64,000 nt of DNA from Ideonella alba (GCF_018069875.1 NZ_JAGQDF010000015.1:96783-160782); one strand, 5' to 3'; positions 9,059 to 18,405 are shown, counted from the first letter of the stretch. Numbers and translations: made by a program. Notes: generated from the sequence alone by a model not told the origin.

Positions 9059-10069
9059 TCAGAACAGCATCGTGCTGATCCAGTAGAACACGCCGGCCAC
9101 GAAGGCCGCCGCCGGGATCGTGAAGATCCAGGCCCAGACGATGTTGCCGGCCAGGCCCCAGCGCACCGCCGACGGGTTGCGCACCGAGCCCACGCCCAGG
9201 ATGGCGCCGGTGATCGTGTGGGTGGTCGACACCGGGATGCCCAGCGAAGTGGCCAGGAACAGCGTCAGCGCGCCGCCGGTCTCGGCACAGAAGCCGCCCA
9301 CCGGCTTGAGCTTGGTCAGGCGCTGGCCCATGGTCTTGACGATGCGCCAGCCGCCGAACATCGTGCCCAGGCCGATCGCCATGTAGCACGACCAGATCAC
9401 CCAGTCGGGCGGTGCCGTGTCGGAGGCGGCCACGTAGCCCGAGGCCACCAGCAGCATCCAGATGATGCCGATGGTCTTCTGCGCGTCGTTGCCGCCATGG
9501 CCCAGCGAATACAGGCCGGCCGAGACCAGCTGGAAACGCCGGAACCAGCGGTCCACGCGCATCGGCGCGGTGCGCCGGAACACCCAGGACACGCCCACCA
9601 TCATCAGCGAGCCCAGCACGAAGCCCAGGGCCGGCGAGATGAAGATGAAGACCACCGTCTTGGCGATGCCGGCGCCGATCAGCTTGCCCAGGCCCGCCTT
9701 GGTGATGACCGCACCGATGATGCCGCCGATCAGCGCGTGCGAGCTGGACGAGGGGATGCCGTACCACCAGGTGATGATGTTCCAGGTGATGGCGCCGATC
9801 AGCGCGCCGAAGACCACATGCTGGTCGACCACGCCAGGCTCGACGATGCCCTTGCCAATGGTCTTGGCCACGCTGAGGTGGAAGACCGAGATGGCGATGA
9901 CGTTGAAGAAGGCGGCGAACAGCACCGCCTGCTGCGGCTTGAGCACACCGGTGGAGACGACGGTGGCGATCGAGTTCGCCGCGTCGTGGAAACCGTTCAT
10001 GAAGTCGAAGGCCAGGGCCAGGGCCACCAGCACGACGACGAACCAGAACGCGATCTGGGCTGCTTCCAT
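9059..10069 (-). CDS. Inorganic phosphate transporter, Pit family
   Basis: A 336-residue inner-membrane low-affinity phosphate transporter that works by metal-phosphate/H+ symport. Both halves carry the PiT signature: FDFMNGFHDAANSIATVVSTG near residues 23-43 and a second repeat around STTHTITGAILGVG near residue 285. GIPSSSSHALIGGIIGA and FSLGHGGNDAQKT-type motifs are also present. It is short for PitA (about 500 residues) and matches the shorter bacterial Pit subtype encoded with a DUF47 protein. The DUF47 gene lies 22 nt upstream, so the two form an operon. Confidence 0.93.
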   Translation of the reverse strand: MEAAQIAFWFVVVLVALALAFDFMNGFHDAANSIATVVSTGVLKPQQAVLFAAFFNVIAISVFHLSVAKTIGKGIVEPGVVDQHVVFGALIGAITWNIITWWYGIPSSSSHALIGGIIGAVITKAGLGKLIGAGIAKTVVFIFISPALGFVLGSLMMVGVSWVFRRTAPMRVDRWFRRFQLVSAGLYSLGHGGNDAQKTIGIIWMLLVASGYVAASDTAPPDWVIWSCYMAIGLGTMFGGWRIVKTMGQRLTKLKPVGGFCAETGGALTLFLATSLGIPVSTTHTITGAILGVGSVRNPSAVRWGLAGNIVWAWIFTIPAAAFVAGVFYWISTMLF

Positions 10070-10091
10070 GAGAAGTCCGGGCCGCGGCCGC

Positions 10092-10739
10092 TCAGGAGTT
10101 CTCGAGGACGACGCCCTCGATCAGGTTGGCGACATCCTCGCAGCGGTCGGAGATCGACTCCATGTGCTCGTAGATGGCCTTCAGCTTGATCAGCTCCTTG
10201 ACGTCGATGTCGTCGCGGAAGAGCTTGGACATGGCGCTGCGCATCACCCGGTCGGCGTCGCTTTCCAGGCGGTCGATCTCCTCGCAGGTCTTGAGCGCGG
10301 CCTCGGCCACCTCGGGCTGCGACAGCTTGGGCAGCAGCGAGACCGCATGCTGCACGCGCTCGCAGCACTTCAGCGAGATGTCACCCAGGCGGATCACGTC
10401 CTCGTTGACGTTCTGCACGTTGTACAGCGCCATCACCTCGGAGGAGTCCTGCAGCAGGTCGAGGATGTCGTCCATCGCGTTGATCAGGCCGTGGATCTGC
10501 TCGCGGTCGATCGGCGTGATGAAGCTGCGGTGCAGCAGGCGGTTGACCTCGGCCGTGACCTTGTCGGCGGCGCGCTCGGCGTTGTCCACCTCGGCGGCGT
10601 ACTTCTCACGCAGGTCGGGCGTGCTGTAGTACTGGATCATCGACGTGAAGGAGCGGGCCCCCTCGGCGATGTATTTGCCATGCTCGTTGAAGAGTTCGAA
10701 AAAGTTGCCTTCCTTGGGCAACAGCTTGCCGAAGAACAT
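10092..10739 (-). CDS. DUF47 family protein, Pit accessory/PhoU-like
   Basis: A 215-residue all-helical cytoplasmic protein of the DUF47 family, distantly related to PhoU. In other bacteria the pair DUF47-Pit is involved in phosphate uptake or its control. The N-terminus MFFGKLLPKEGNFFELFNEH and the metal-type helix motif ERAADKVTAEVNR are typical. I chose the ATG at 10739, with GAGGAG just upstream, over an earlier start at 10790 that only adds an unrelated tail. It is the first gene of the pair. Confidence 0.9.
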   Translation of the reverse strand: MFFGKLLPKEGNFFELFNEHGKYIAEGARSFTSMIQYYSTPDLREKYAAEVDNAERAADKVTAEVNRLLHRSFITPIDREQIHGLINAMDDILDLLQDSSEVMALYNVQNVNEDVIRLGDISLKCCERVQHAVSLLPKLSQPEVAEAALKTCEEIDRLESDADRVMRSAMSKLFRDDIDVKELIKLKAIYEHMESISDRCEDVANLIEGVVLENS

Positions 10740-10832
10740 CGGGGTCTCCTCTGGCCCGGTGCGGGCGCAAAAAGGGGCGGTGACCGTCACACTGCGGTCA
10801 TCGCCCTGTCATATCCGCATTCTAGCGGGCGC

Positions 10833-11195
10833 TCAGGACCGGAAGATGAAGTACACCGCGCCCAGCAGGCACAGCCCGGCCCACAGGTAGTCCAGTTTCA
10901 GCGGCTGCCCCATGTAGAACACCGCGAAAGGCACGAAGACCGCCAGGGTGATCACCTCCTGGGCGATCTTCAGCTGCGCCAGGCTGTAGCCGCCGCCGTA
11001 GCCGATGCGGTTGGCCGGCACCTGCAGCAGGTACTCGAAGAGCGCGATGCCCCAGCTGACCAGGGCGGCCACGTACCAGGCCTGGCCGGCCTGATGGCGC
11101 AGGTGGCCATACCACGCCACGGTCATGAACAGGTTGGACAGGGTGAGCAGGCCAAAGGTCTGCACCCACAGCGGCAGGCTGGTCAGCCAGGTCAT
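10833..11195 (-). CDS. DMT family / DUF486 small membrane protein
   Basis: A 120-residue membrane protein with four predicted hydrophobic segments (about residues 9-28, 40-58, 78-95, 102-118). The stretch NLFMTVAWYGHL and the central AQLKIAQEVITLAVFVPFA are typical of DUF486, a small drug/metabolite-transporter-like family with no confirmed substrate. It begins 10 nt after the folK stop codon, at the end of the pcnB-folK group, and was probably co-transcribed with it. Confidence 0.85.
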   Translation of the reverse strand: MTWLTSLPLWVQTFGLLTLSNLFMTVAWYGHLRHQAGQAWYVAALVSWGIALFEYLLQVPANRIGYGGGYSLAQLKIAQEVITLAVFVPFAVFYMGQPLKLDYLWAGLCLLGAVYFIFRS

Positions 11196-11205
11196 GCCAG
11201 GGCCC

Positions 11206-11679
11206 TCACAGGGGTTCGAGACGCTGATCGGCCACGGCCGCCAGCAGCGTGGGCCAGTCGCCCTGCGCCAGCGCCAGTTCCGGCGCCAGCTGGGCCAGCG
11301 GGCGCAGCACGAAGGCGCGCTGGTGCATCCGCGGGTGCGGCAGCGTCAGCACCGGGTCGTCCTGCACCAACTGGCCGTAGAGCAGCAGGTCCAGGTCCAG
11401 GGTGCGCGGCGCGTTGCGGTAGGGTCGTTCGCGGCCGTGGCGCTGCTCGATGTCCTGCAGCACCGCCAGCAGCGCGCGCGGCGCCAGCGCGGTGCGCACG
11501 CGACCCACGGCGTTGACGTAGTCGGGGCCGCCGGCATCGACCGGCGCGCTGCGCCACAGGCCCGACAGGCCGTCGCCCTCGACCCCCGCCACCGTGGTCA
11601 GAGCCTGCCAGGCCAGCCGCAGCGTGCCCTGGGCATCGCCCAGGTTGGCACCCAGCCCGATGTAGGCCAGCTCGGTCAC
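11206..11679 (-). CDS. folK: 2-amino-4-hydroxy-6-hydroxymethyldihydropteridine pyrophosphokinase
   Basis: A 157-residue enzyme (HPPK) that transfers pyrophosphate from ATP to 6-hydroxymethyl-dihydropterin in folate synthesis. It starts AYIGLGANLGDAQGTL and contains the signature RTLDLDLLLYG with the magnesium-binding Asp pair, followed by LPHPRMHQRAFVL. It lies 5 nt downstream of pcnB, the same order as in many proteobacteria. Confidence 0.96.
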   Translation of the reverse strand: MTELAYIGLGANLGDAQGTLRLAWQALTTVAGVEGDGLSGLWRSAPVDAGGPDYVNAVGRVRTALAPRALLAVLQDIEQRHGRERPYRNAPRTLDLDLLLYGQLVQDDPVLTLPHPRMHQRAFVLRPLAQLAPELALAQGDWPTLLAAVADQRLEPL

Positions 11680-11684
11680 GACGC

Positions 11685-13289
11685 TCAGGCCGCGGCGGGC
11701 GGCGCGCCCTCGCCCCCGCCCGAGGGCTTGCGGCGGCGGCGCCGGCGGCGCTTGCGCGCCGGGGCGGCGTCACCGCCCTCGTCGGGGCCATCGCCGGCGT
11801 CCGGGCCGCCCTCCGCGCCGGCCTCAGGGCCGTCGTCATCGGCGTCGGCCTCGCGCGGGGCCTGGGCAGTGGCCGCTGGCGCCCGGGCCGGCTTGGGCGC
11901 GCGGCGCGGCTTGTGCTGGCTGTCGCGCACCGCTTCCAGCAGGGCCTCGCGGTCCTCCGGGCTGCCCAGCGAGAAATCCTCCCACCACTCGGCCAGCTCG
12001 GCCGGGATCTCACCCACGTCGGCGCGCAGGCGCAGGAAATCGAAGCCGGCGCGGAAACGCGGCTGCTCGACCAGGCCGAAGGCGCCGTTGGGCGTGCGGC
12101 GCTCGAAGCGCGGCTGCATCATCCAGATGTCGCGCATGTCGGCGGCCAGCTTGCCGCGGCCGGAGATGTCGCCGATGCGGGCGTCGAAGACCGCGTCGAT
12201 CGCCTGCTGCAGCGCCGGCGACGGGTGCTCGCCGGCGGCGCGGCGCTCGGCCCAGCCGGCCTGCACGTCGTGCCACAGCATGCAGGCCAGCATGAAGCTG
12301 GGCGCCACCGCCTTGCCCTCGCCCACCCGGCGGTCGGTGTCGGCCAGCGCCAGCTGGATGAACTTCTGGCGCGCGCTGCCGGCCGGGGCGTTGAGCAGCG
12401 CAGCATCCAGGATCGGGAAGACACCCCGGCCCAGGCCCTGGGCCTGGATCTGCTCCAGACTGGCCAGCGCGTGGCCGGTCTGCAGCAGCTTGATCATCTC
12501 GTCGAACATGCGCGAGGCCGGCACGTTGGCGAGCAGCGGGATGGCGGCGGCGATCGCCTTGTGCGTCTTGGGCTCGATCTTGAAGCCCAGCTTGGCGGCA
12601 AAGCGCACCACGCGCAGGATGCGCACCGGGTCTTCGCGGTAGCGGGTGGCCGGGTCGCCGATCATGCGCAGCGTCTGCGCACGCACGTCCTTGAAGCCAT
12701 GGTGGTAGTCGACCACCAGCTGACGCCTCGGGTCGTAGTACATCGCGTTGACGGTGAAGTCGCGGCGCGCGGCGTCCTCGATCTGCGGGCCCCAGACGTT
12801 GTCGCGCAGCACGCGGCCGTCGGCATCGACGACGTGGCTCTTGTTCTCGATCTCCTTCTTGGAGGTCTTCTCATTGCCGGCCACCTGCTCGGCGGCGCTG
12901 GCGTCCATGTAGGCGCGGAAGGTGGAGACCTCGATCACCTCGTGGTCGCGGCCGCGGCCATGGATCACGTGGACGATGCGAAAGCGCCGGCCGATGATGA
13001 AGGCGCGGCGGAACAGGCCCTTGACCTGCTCGGGCGTGGCGTTGGTGGCGACGTCGAAGTCCTTGGGGCGGCGGCCCACCAGCAGGTCGCGCACCGCGCC
13101 ACCGACGATGTAGGCCTCGTGGCCCGCGTCCTGCAGCGTGGTGACCACGCGCACCGCGCGCTCGTCGAGCAGCGAGGGGTCGATGCCATGCTCGGACGCC
13201 GGGATCTCCAGGCGCTTGCCCAGCGGGATGCCGGCGGGCTGCGGCGCTGCGGGCTTGCCCAGCAGCTTGTCGATGAATTTGCGGATCAT
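11685..13289 (-). CDS. pcnB: Poly(A) polymerase I
   Basis: A 534-residue nucleotidyltransferase that adds poly(A) tails to RNAs and so directs them to decay. The class II nucleotidyltransferase head has YIVGGAVRDLL near residue 60 and catalytic Asp77 and Asp79 in KDFDVATN. RNA-binding and PolyA_pol_RNAbd segments follow (RILRVVRFAAKLGFKIE). The last 80 residues form a low-complexity tail that alternates acidic and Arg/Lys-rich blocks, ending in a run of arginines and PSGGG. PcnB is separated from CCA-adding enzyme by context (folK, hda) and the long C-terminus. It overlaps the upstream HAD gene by 4 nt. Confidence 0.94.
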   Translation of the reverse strand: MIRKFIDKLLGKPAAPQPAGIPLGKRLEIPASEHGIDPSLLDERAVRVVTTLQDAGHEAYIVGGAVRDLLVGRRPKDFDVATNATPEQVKGLFRRAFIIGRRFRIVHVIHGRGRDHEVIEVSTFRAYMDASAAEQVAGNEKTSKKEIENKSHVVDADGRVLRDNVWGPQIEDAARRDFTVNAMYYDPRRQLVVDYHHGFKDVRAQTLRMIGDPATRYREDPVRILRVVRFAAKLGFKIEPKTHKAIAAAIPLLANVPASRMFDEMIKLLQTGHALASLEQIQAQGLGRGVFPILDAALLNAPAGSARQKFIQLALADTDRRVGEGKAVAPSFMLACMLWHDVQAGWAERRAAGEHPSPALQQAIDAVFDARIGDISGRGKLAADMRDIWMMQPRFERRTPNGAFGLVEQPRFRAGFDFLRLRADVGEIPAELAEWWEDFSLGSPEDREALLEAVRDSQHKPRRAPKPARAPAATAQAPREADADDDGPEAGAEGGPDAGDGPDEGGDAAPARKRRRRRRRKPSGGGEGAPPAAA

Positions 13290-13960
13290 GTCGCGTCGAA
13301 GAGGTCGATGATGCGCCAGCCGCGCTCAAGCGCGATCTGACGCAGGGCCGGCGTCGGGTTGGTGGCCACCGGGGTGGGCACCGCCTCGAGCAGCGGCAGG
13401 TCGTTGGTGGAGTCGCTGTAGAACAGCACGTCGTCGAAGTCGGCGAAGGACTGGCCCCGGCTGTGCAGCCAGGCCTGGACGCGCGCCACCTTGCCTTCGC
13501 GGAAGGTGGGGGTGCCGCGGATGGCGCCGGTGGCGCGGCCGTCGGCGCCGCGCTCCAGTTCCACCGCCAGCAGGGTCTCGACACCGAAGGCCGTGGCGAT
13601 CGGCCGGGTGACGAATTCGTTGGTGGCGGTGACCACCGCCACCAGGTCGCCGTCCTGCTGGTGGGCGCGCACCAGCTCGATCGCCTCGAAGCGCAGCGCG
13701 GGGCCGATCACCTCCTGCATGAAGCGCTCGCGCGCGGCCTCGGCGTCGGCCAGCGGGCGGTGGCGCCAGGCCGAGGTGGCGAAGTCCACGTAGTCGGCCA
13801 GCACCAGCGTGCCGGCCTGGTACTGCTCGAAGAACTGCTGATTGCGCGCGCGCCAGGCCTGGCCGTCGGTCCAGCCGATGGCGCACATGAACTCGCCGAA
13901 GGCGTGGTCGGAATCGGTGGGCAGCAGGGTGCCATCCAGGTCGAACAGGGCCAGCCTCAT
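13286..13960 (-). CDS. HAD-IB family phosphatase
   Basis: A 224-residue haloacid-dehalogenase hydrolase of the IB (SerB-like) subclass. The nucleophile motif DLDGTLLPTDSD starts at residue 7, motif II is VVTATNEF with the conserved Thr, and motif III/IV is YSDSTNDLPLLE. Members of this class dephosphorylate phosphoserine, histidinol phosphate or other small phosphates; the substrate here cannot be told from sequence. It overlaps hda upstream and pcnB downstream by 4 nt each, so it belongs to that operon. Confidence 0.9.
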   Translation of the reverse strand: MRLALFDLDGTLLPTDSDHAFGEFMCAIGWTDGQAWRARNQQFFEQYQAGTLVLADYVDFATSAWRHRPLADAEAARERFMQEVIGPALRFEAIELVRAHQQDGDLVAVVTATNEFVTRPIATAFGVETLLAVELERGADGRATGAIRGTPTFREGKVARVQAWLHSRGQSFADFDDVLFYSDSTNDLPLLEAVPTPVATNPTPALRQIALERGWRIIDLFDAT

Positions 13961-14631
13961 GCGGCCACCTCGCCTTCAGTGAGCATCTTCTTGAGCAGGG
14001 GAACGGTGACGGCGCGGCGCTCGGCCAGCGAGAAGCGGTCGAGCCGGTGCAGCAGGCTTTTCAGCGAGCCCAGGTCGCGCTCGAAGCGGGTCAGCAGGTA
14101 GTCCATCACCTCGTCGGACAGCATCAGGCCACGCGCGTCGGCCTCGCGGCGCAGTACCGCTCGGGTGGCGGCTTCGTCCAGTGGCTGCAGCTCGAACACC
14201 GGGCCCCAGCCGAAGCGCGTGCGCAGGTCCTCGCGCAGCGGAAGGTCCACGGGCGGCAGGCGGGCGGCGGCGGCCATCTGCGTGCCATGGGTGGCGGCCT
14301 CGACGAAAAGCGTGAAGGCGGCATGCTGGCGCGCCTCGTCCAGGTCCTGGGCGTCGTCGATGACGACCAGGGTCCAGGCCTCGTCGAAGGTCCAGGGCAG
14401 CGGTGTGCTGGCGTGGAACCAGGCCACCTGACCGCCCTGCCCCCGCACCCGCGCCGCCCAGGCCGCCAGCAGGTGCGACTTGCCGGTGCCGGCCCGCCCG
14501 TGCAGGAACACCGGCGGACCCGGCTGGCGCCACTGGGTCAGCGCATGCAGGGCCACCCCATTGGGCCCGGTCACGAAGTTGTCGAAACCGGGCTCGGGCC
14601 CCAGTCCGATGGCCAGCGGGATCTGCTTCAT
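13957..14631 (-). CDS. hda: DnaA regulatory inactivator Hda
   Basis: A 224-residue AAA+ protein related to DnaA domain III. With the loaded sliding clamp it stimulates hydrolysis of DnaA-bound ATP and limits re-initiation of replication. The N-terminus MKQIPLAIGLG holds the QL[SP]LP-like clamp-binding motif in a diverged form. Walker A is GRAGTGKSH (Lys51), Walker B is LVVIDDAQDL. It overlaps the AI-2E family gene upstream and the HAD gene downstream by 4 nt. Confidence 0.93.
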   Translation of the reverse strand: MKQIPLAIGLGPEPGFDNFVTGPNGVALHALTQWRQPGPPVFLHGRAGTGKSHLLAAWAARVRGQGGQVAWFHASTPLPWTFDEAWTLVVIDDAQDLDEARQHAAFTLFVEAATHGTQMAAAARLPPVDLPLREDLRTRFGWGPVFELQPLDEAATRAVLRREADARGLMLSDEVMDYLLTRFERDLGSLKSLLHRLDRFSLAERRAVTVPLLKKMLTEGEVAA

Positions 14632-15689
14632 CCGCGGTACAGCTCGCTTTGCAGGTAGGCGGCCAGCACGCGCCGGGCAGCGACCAGGGCCACCGCCGAC
14701 AGCGGCAGCGCCGCCAGCACGCCCACGAAACCGAACAGCTGGCCGAAGGCCATCAGCGCGAAGATCACCGCCAGCGGGTTCAGGCCGATGCGCTCACCCA
14801 CCAGGCGCGGCGTCAGCACGAAGCTCTCCAGCATCTGGCCCAGGCCGTAGACCACGGCCACCGCGCCCAGGCCGTACCAGCTGCCGAACTGCAGCACCGC
14901 GCTCAGCAGCGCCAGCACCAGGCCCAGGCCGAAGCCCAGGTAGGGAATGAAGACCAGCAGGCCGGTGAACACGCCCACCGGCAGCGCAAGCTCGAAACCG
15001 GCCAGCGCCAGCGCACCGGCATACCAGACCGACAGCACCAGCATCACCATCAGCTGGCCGCGCAGGTACTGGCCCAGCAGCTCGTCGCACTCGCCCAGGA
15101 AGCTGTCCACCGAGGCACGCATGCGCGGCGGCACCAGCCGGCGCAGCCGCTCCATCATCTGCGGCCAGTCCAGCAGCAGGTAGAACAGCACCAGCGGCAC
15201 CAGCACCAGGTTGCCCAGCACGGTCAGCACCACGCTGCCGCCCAGGCGCGCCGAGCTGAGCAACGCCGCCAGGCCATCCTCGAGGTTGCCGCCAAGGCCC
15301 TTGAGCACCATGTCCTTGATGCCGGCCACATCCAGGCGCACCTCGATGCCCAGCCTGGCCAGCGCCGGCGCCAGCACCTGGTTGGCCCACTCGGCACCGC
15401 GCGGGATCTGCTCGCGCAGGATGGGCAGTTCGCGGGCGATGATGGGCACCACCAGCAGCGCCATCGCCAGCACCGACACCACCGCCAGCAGCACCGCCAG
15501 CGTGGCCGCCAGCGAACGCGGCCAGCCGCGCCGGGCCAGCGCCTCGGTCAGCGGCTGCAGCGCATAGGCCAGCACCGCCGCGATCAGGAAGGGCATCAGC
15601 ACGGGCGCGAGCAGCCACAGCAGCACCAGCACGACTGCGGCGATCAGCAGCCAGCTCAGCGACTGTCTCTGGGCGGGGGATAGGTTCAT
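14628..15689 (-). CDS. AI-2E family transporter (PerM-like)
   Basis: A 353-residue inner-membrane protein of the AI-2E/PerM family, with paired hydrophobic segments near residues 13-45, 60-85, 145-170 and a cluster from 215 to 345. The FIPYLGFGLGL motif near residue 246 and the C-terminal GERIGLNPLAVIFALMAFGQLFG are diagnostic. Family members export autoinducer-2, exchange Na+/H+, or are uncharacterised; no assignment can be made here. The ATG at 15689 (MNLSPAQRQSLSW) is the family start. It heads the hda-HAD-pcnB-folK operon. Confidence 0.9.
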   Translation of the reverse strand: MNLSPAQRQSLSWLLIAAVVLVLLWLLAPVLMPFLIAAVLAYALQPLTEALARRGWPRSLAATLAVLLAVVSVLAMALLVVPIIARELPILREQIPRGAEWANQVLAPALARLGIEVRLDVAGIKDMVLKGLGGNLEDGLAALLSSARLGGSVVLTVLGNLVLVPLVLFYLLLDWPQMMERLRRLVPPRMRASVDSFLGECDELLGQYLRGQLMVMLVLSVWYAGALALAGFELALPVGVFTGLLVFIPYLGFGLGLVLALLSAVLQFGSWYGLGAVAVVYGLGQMLESFVLTPRLVGERIGLNPLAVIFALMAFGQLFGFVGVLAALPLSAVALVAARRVLAAYLQSELYRG

Positions 15690-15840
15690 CGGTACAGGGA
15701 TCGGCGGCACGCGCGTCCCGGCAGGAACGCTGGCGGCGGCGGGGCGGTGCGGGTCACGGTGTCGGGGCCGGCCAGCCGCGCGGCCCGTGGGGGGCGTCCC
15801 GCAACACGCTGCGCGATTGTACGGCGACCGTCCACGCCGC

Positions 15841-16701
15841 TCAGGCGGGGGGGCGTCCGCGCAGCTCGGCCATGCGCTGGCGCAGCAGCTCGGCCTGCGG
15901 GCCGTCGGGGCGCTGGTCCAGGCAGGTCTGCAGGTCGACCAGCGCCTCGGCCGGGCGGCCCAGCTCGGCCAGCAGCAGGCCGCGGTCGCGGCGCTCGTCC
16001 CAGTCGCCCGGCAACAGCCGCACCAGGCGCTGCTGCACCGCCAGCTGGCGCCGCAGGTCACCCTGGCGTTCATGCACTGACTTGAGGTTGCGCAGCATGC
16101 GCGCCAGCACCTCGCGCGGCTCGGCCGCCTGCAGGAACAGGCCCAGCGGCAGCTCGTCATCGCCCGGCAGGCCCAGCTGCTGGCGCCAGGGCTCCAGGCG
16201 CTGCGCCAGGCGCTCGCGCGAGAGCGATTCGCCGGTGAAGGGGTCGACCACCACCTCGCCGGCCGGCAGCCGCAGCTTGACCAGGAAGTGGCCGGGGAAC
16301 GAGATGCCCCGCGCCGTCAGGCCGATCTGCTGGGCGATCTCGATGTAGAGCAGGGCCAGCGAGATGGGAATGCCCAGGCGCGTCTGCAGCACCCGGTGCA
16401 GGTAGCTGTTGTCGGCATGGTGGTAGTCGTTGACGTTGCCGGCAAAGCCCAGTTCGCGGAAGAAGTAGCGGTTGAGCATGCGCAGCCGGTGGGTCGGCGG
16501 CGCATCGGCGGGCAGTCGCTGGCGCAGGCGCTGGGCGAGCTGGTCGATCTCGTCGAGCACGCCCTGCACGTCCAGCGCCGGGTGGTCGTCCTGGGCCAGC
16601 AGGATCGCGGCCTCCAGCAGCGCGACATCGGCCCCTTCCGCCACCAGTGCCGAGAAATAGTCCAGCGGACTGGCCGGCGCGAAGCGCGGCGTCTGGGTCA
16701 T
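15841..16701 (-). CDS. SirB1 family protein (transglutaminase-like plus TPR)
   Basis: A 286-residue cytoplasmic protein of the SirB1 family. The N-terminal half has a transglutaminase-like fold (RYFFRELGFAGNVNDYHHADNSYL, then PISLALLYIEIAQQIGL and GISFPGHFLVKL, with the conserved His) and the C-terminal third looks like tetratricopeptide repeats (LVRLLPGDWDERRDRGLLLAELGRPAEAL). Biochemical function is unknown; the family's catalytic Cys is not retained as in true transglutaminases. It starts 5 nt downstream of murJ and is probably co-transcribed. Confidence 0.87.
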   Translation of the reverse strand: MTQTPRFAPASPLDYFSALVAEGADVALLEAAILLAQDDHPALDVQGVLDEIDQLAQRLRQRLPADAPPTHRLRMLNRYFFRELGFAGNVNDYHHADNSYLHRVLQTRLGIPISLALLYIEIAQQIGLTARGISFPGHFLVKLRLPAGEVVVDPFTGESLSRERLAQRLEPWRQQLGLPGDDELPLGLFLQAAEPREVLARMLRNLKSVHERQGDLRRQLAVQQRLVRLLPGDWDERRDRGLLLAELGRPAEALVDLQTCLDQRPDGPQAELLRQRMAELRGRPPA

Positions 16702-16706
16702 GACGC

Positions 16707-18263
16707 TCAGCCTCGGCGGGCGAACTGCCGCAGGTTCAGGCCCAGCACGCGCAGCATGCCGAAGTACAGCAGCGCCGCCACCGCCAGCGCACCGAACAGC
16801 AGGCCGGCGCGCTGCAGCCAATGCGCCTGCAGCGCCACCCAGTCCAGGCGCCAGGCCACCCAGCCCAGCCAGCCGGCCAGCACCGCCGAGGCGGCCATCA
16901 CCCGCAGGATGAATCCCCCCCAGCCGGGCTCCGGCATGTAGATGCCGCGCGCGCGCAGCCCGCGCAGCAGCCAGGCCGCATTGCCCATCGCCCCCAGGCT
17001 GGTGGCCAGCGCCAGGCCGGCGTGCCCCAGCCAGGGCACGAAGGCGGCGTTCATCACCTGGGTGAGCACCAGCACGACGATGGCAATGCGCACCGGCGTG
17101 CGGATGTCCTGCTGGGCGTAGAAGCCCGGCGCCAGCACCTTCACGCCGATCAGGCCGATCAGGCCCACGCCGTAGCCCTGCACCGCCAGCGTGCTCATGC
17201 GCAGCGCCCGCTCGTCGAAGGCACCGTGGTGGAACAGCACCGCCATCAGCGGCAGGCCGAACACCAGCATCGCCAGCGCGCAGGGCCAGGCCAGCATCAG
17301 CGCCAGACGCAGGCCCCAGTCCAGGTGGCCCGAGTAGCCCTGGGCGTCGCCGCGGGCCTTCAGCGCCGACAGACCCGGTGTGAGCACCACGCCCAGCGCC
17401 ACGCCCAGCAGCGCGGTCGGGAACTCCATCAGCCGGTCGGCGTAGGTGAGCCAGGACACCGCCCCCGCCCCCAGGTGCGAGGCGATCTGGCTGTTGATCA
17501 GCAGCGAGATCTGCGCCACCGACACGCCCAGCAGCGCCGGCGCCATCTGGGACAGCACGCGGTGCACGCCCGGGTGTTGCCACGCACGCTTCAGGCCCGC
17601 CGGTGTCAGGCCGATGTGCGGCAGGCAGCCGATGCGCGCCAGCGCCGGCACCTGCACCGCCAACTGCAGCACGCCGCCCAGCACCACGCCCACCGACAGT
17701 GCGTGGATCGGGCGGATGCCCTGGGCCTGCAGCAGCGGCGTCAGGCCCCAGGCGCAGGCGATCACCGACAGGTTCAGCAGCACCGGCGTGGCCGCCGGCA
17801 CCACGAAGCGTTTCCAGGTGTTGAGGATGCCGGCCGCCAGCGCCACCATCGACATGAAGCCGATGTAGGGGAACATCCAGCGGGTCATCAGCACCGCCAG
17901 GTCCAGCTCTTCCAGGCCGGCGCCGAACAGCCAGACGATCACCGGCGCCCCCGCCACGCCCACGGCGCAGGTCAGCAGCAGCGCCCACGCCAGCATGGTG
18001 GCGACGGCGTCGATCAGGCGGCGCGTGGCCTCGTCGCCGTCGGTTTCGCGGCTGGCGGCCAGGATGGGCACGAAGGCGGCCGAGAAGGCCCCTTCGGCAA
18101 ACAGCCGCCGCAGCAGGTTGGGAATGCGGAACGCGATGTTGAACGCATCGGTCATCGCGCTGGCGCCGAAGGCGTGCGCCACGAGCTGCTCGCGCACCAG
18201 GCCGGTGATGCGCGACAACAGGGTCCAGAGGGAGACGGTGGTGGCCGCCTTGAGCAGGTTCAT
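16707..18263 (-). CDS. murJ: Lipid II flippase MurJ
   Basis: A 518-residue inner-membrane protein of the MVF family with about fourteen hydrophobic segments, which moves lipid II across the membrane for peptidoglycan synthesis. The start MNLLKAATTVSLWTLLSRITGLVREQL carries the conserved SRxxGxxRE motif, and FRIPNLLRRLFAEGAFSAAFVP follows as in characterised MurJ. It is divergent from rpsT, whose promoter region it shares; SirB1-like gene follows after 5 nt. Confidence 0.96.
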   Translation of the reverse strand: MNLLKAATTVSLWTLLSRITGLVREQLVAHAFGASAMTDAFNIAFRIPNLLRRLFAEGAFSAAFVPILAASRETDGDEATRRLIDAVATMLAWALLLTCAVGVAGAPVIVWLFGAGLEELDLAVLMTRWMFPYIGFMSMVALAAGILNTWKRFVVPAATPVLLNLSVIACAWGLTPLLQAQGIRPIHALSVGVVLGGVLQLAVQVPALARIGCLPHIGLTPAGLKRAWQHPGVHRVLSQMAPALLGVSVAQISLLINSQIASHLGAGAVSWLTYADRLMEFPTALLGVALGVVLTPGLSALKARGDAQGYSGHLDWGLRLALMLAWPCALAMLVFGLPLMAVLFHHGAFDERALRMSTLAVQGYGVGLIGLIGVKVLAPGFYAQQDIRTPVRIAIVVLVLTQVMNAAFVPWLGHAGLALATSLGAMGNAAWLLRGLRARGIYMPEPGWGGFILRVMAASAVLAGWLGWVAWRLDWVALQAHWLQRAGLLFGALAVAALLYFGMLRVLGLNLRQFARRG

Positions 18264-18313
18264 GCGGTGGGCCGCCCGCTCACGCGGCAGCCATGCCAGG
18301 GCACAGCCGACCG

Positions 18314-18319
18314 ATTATA
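18314..18319 (-). promoter_or_regulatory. Possible -10 element of murJ
   Basis: TATAAT on the minus strand 50 nt upstream of the murJ ATG is a perfect -10 hexamer. No convincing -35 lies at 16-19 bp, so this is tentative. Confidence 0.3.
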
Positions 18320-18339
18320 GGGACCCACCGGCGGCCACC

Positions 18340-18369
18340 TTGCCAGCTGGACCAGGAAAATGCTATACT
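18340..18369 (+). promoter_or_regulatory. Sigma-70 promoter of rpsT
   Basis: TTGCCA (18340-18345) and TATACT (18364-18369) are 18 bp apart, giving a start near 18376 and a leader of about 30 nt before rpsT. Confidence 0.8.
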
Positions 18370-18405
18370 CGATAGTCTTTATCCACCTGGACCCAATTTC
18401 AAGCA

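Noticed and set aside
14403..15683. Glutamine/histidine-rich frame antisense to the AI-2E family gene
   Set aside because: The repeats of Gln and His are the complement of Leu/Val-rich membrane coding; not a real gene.
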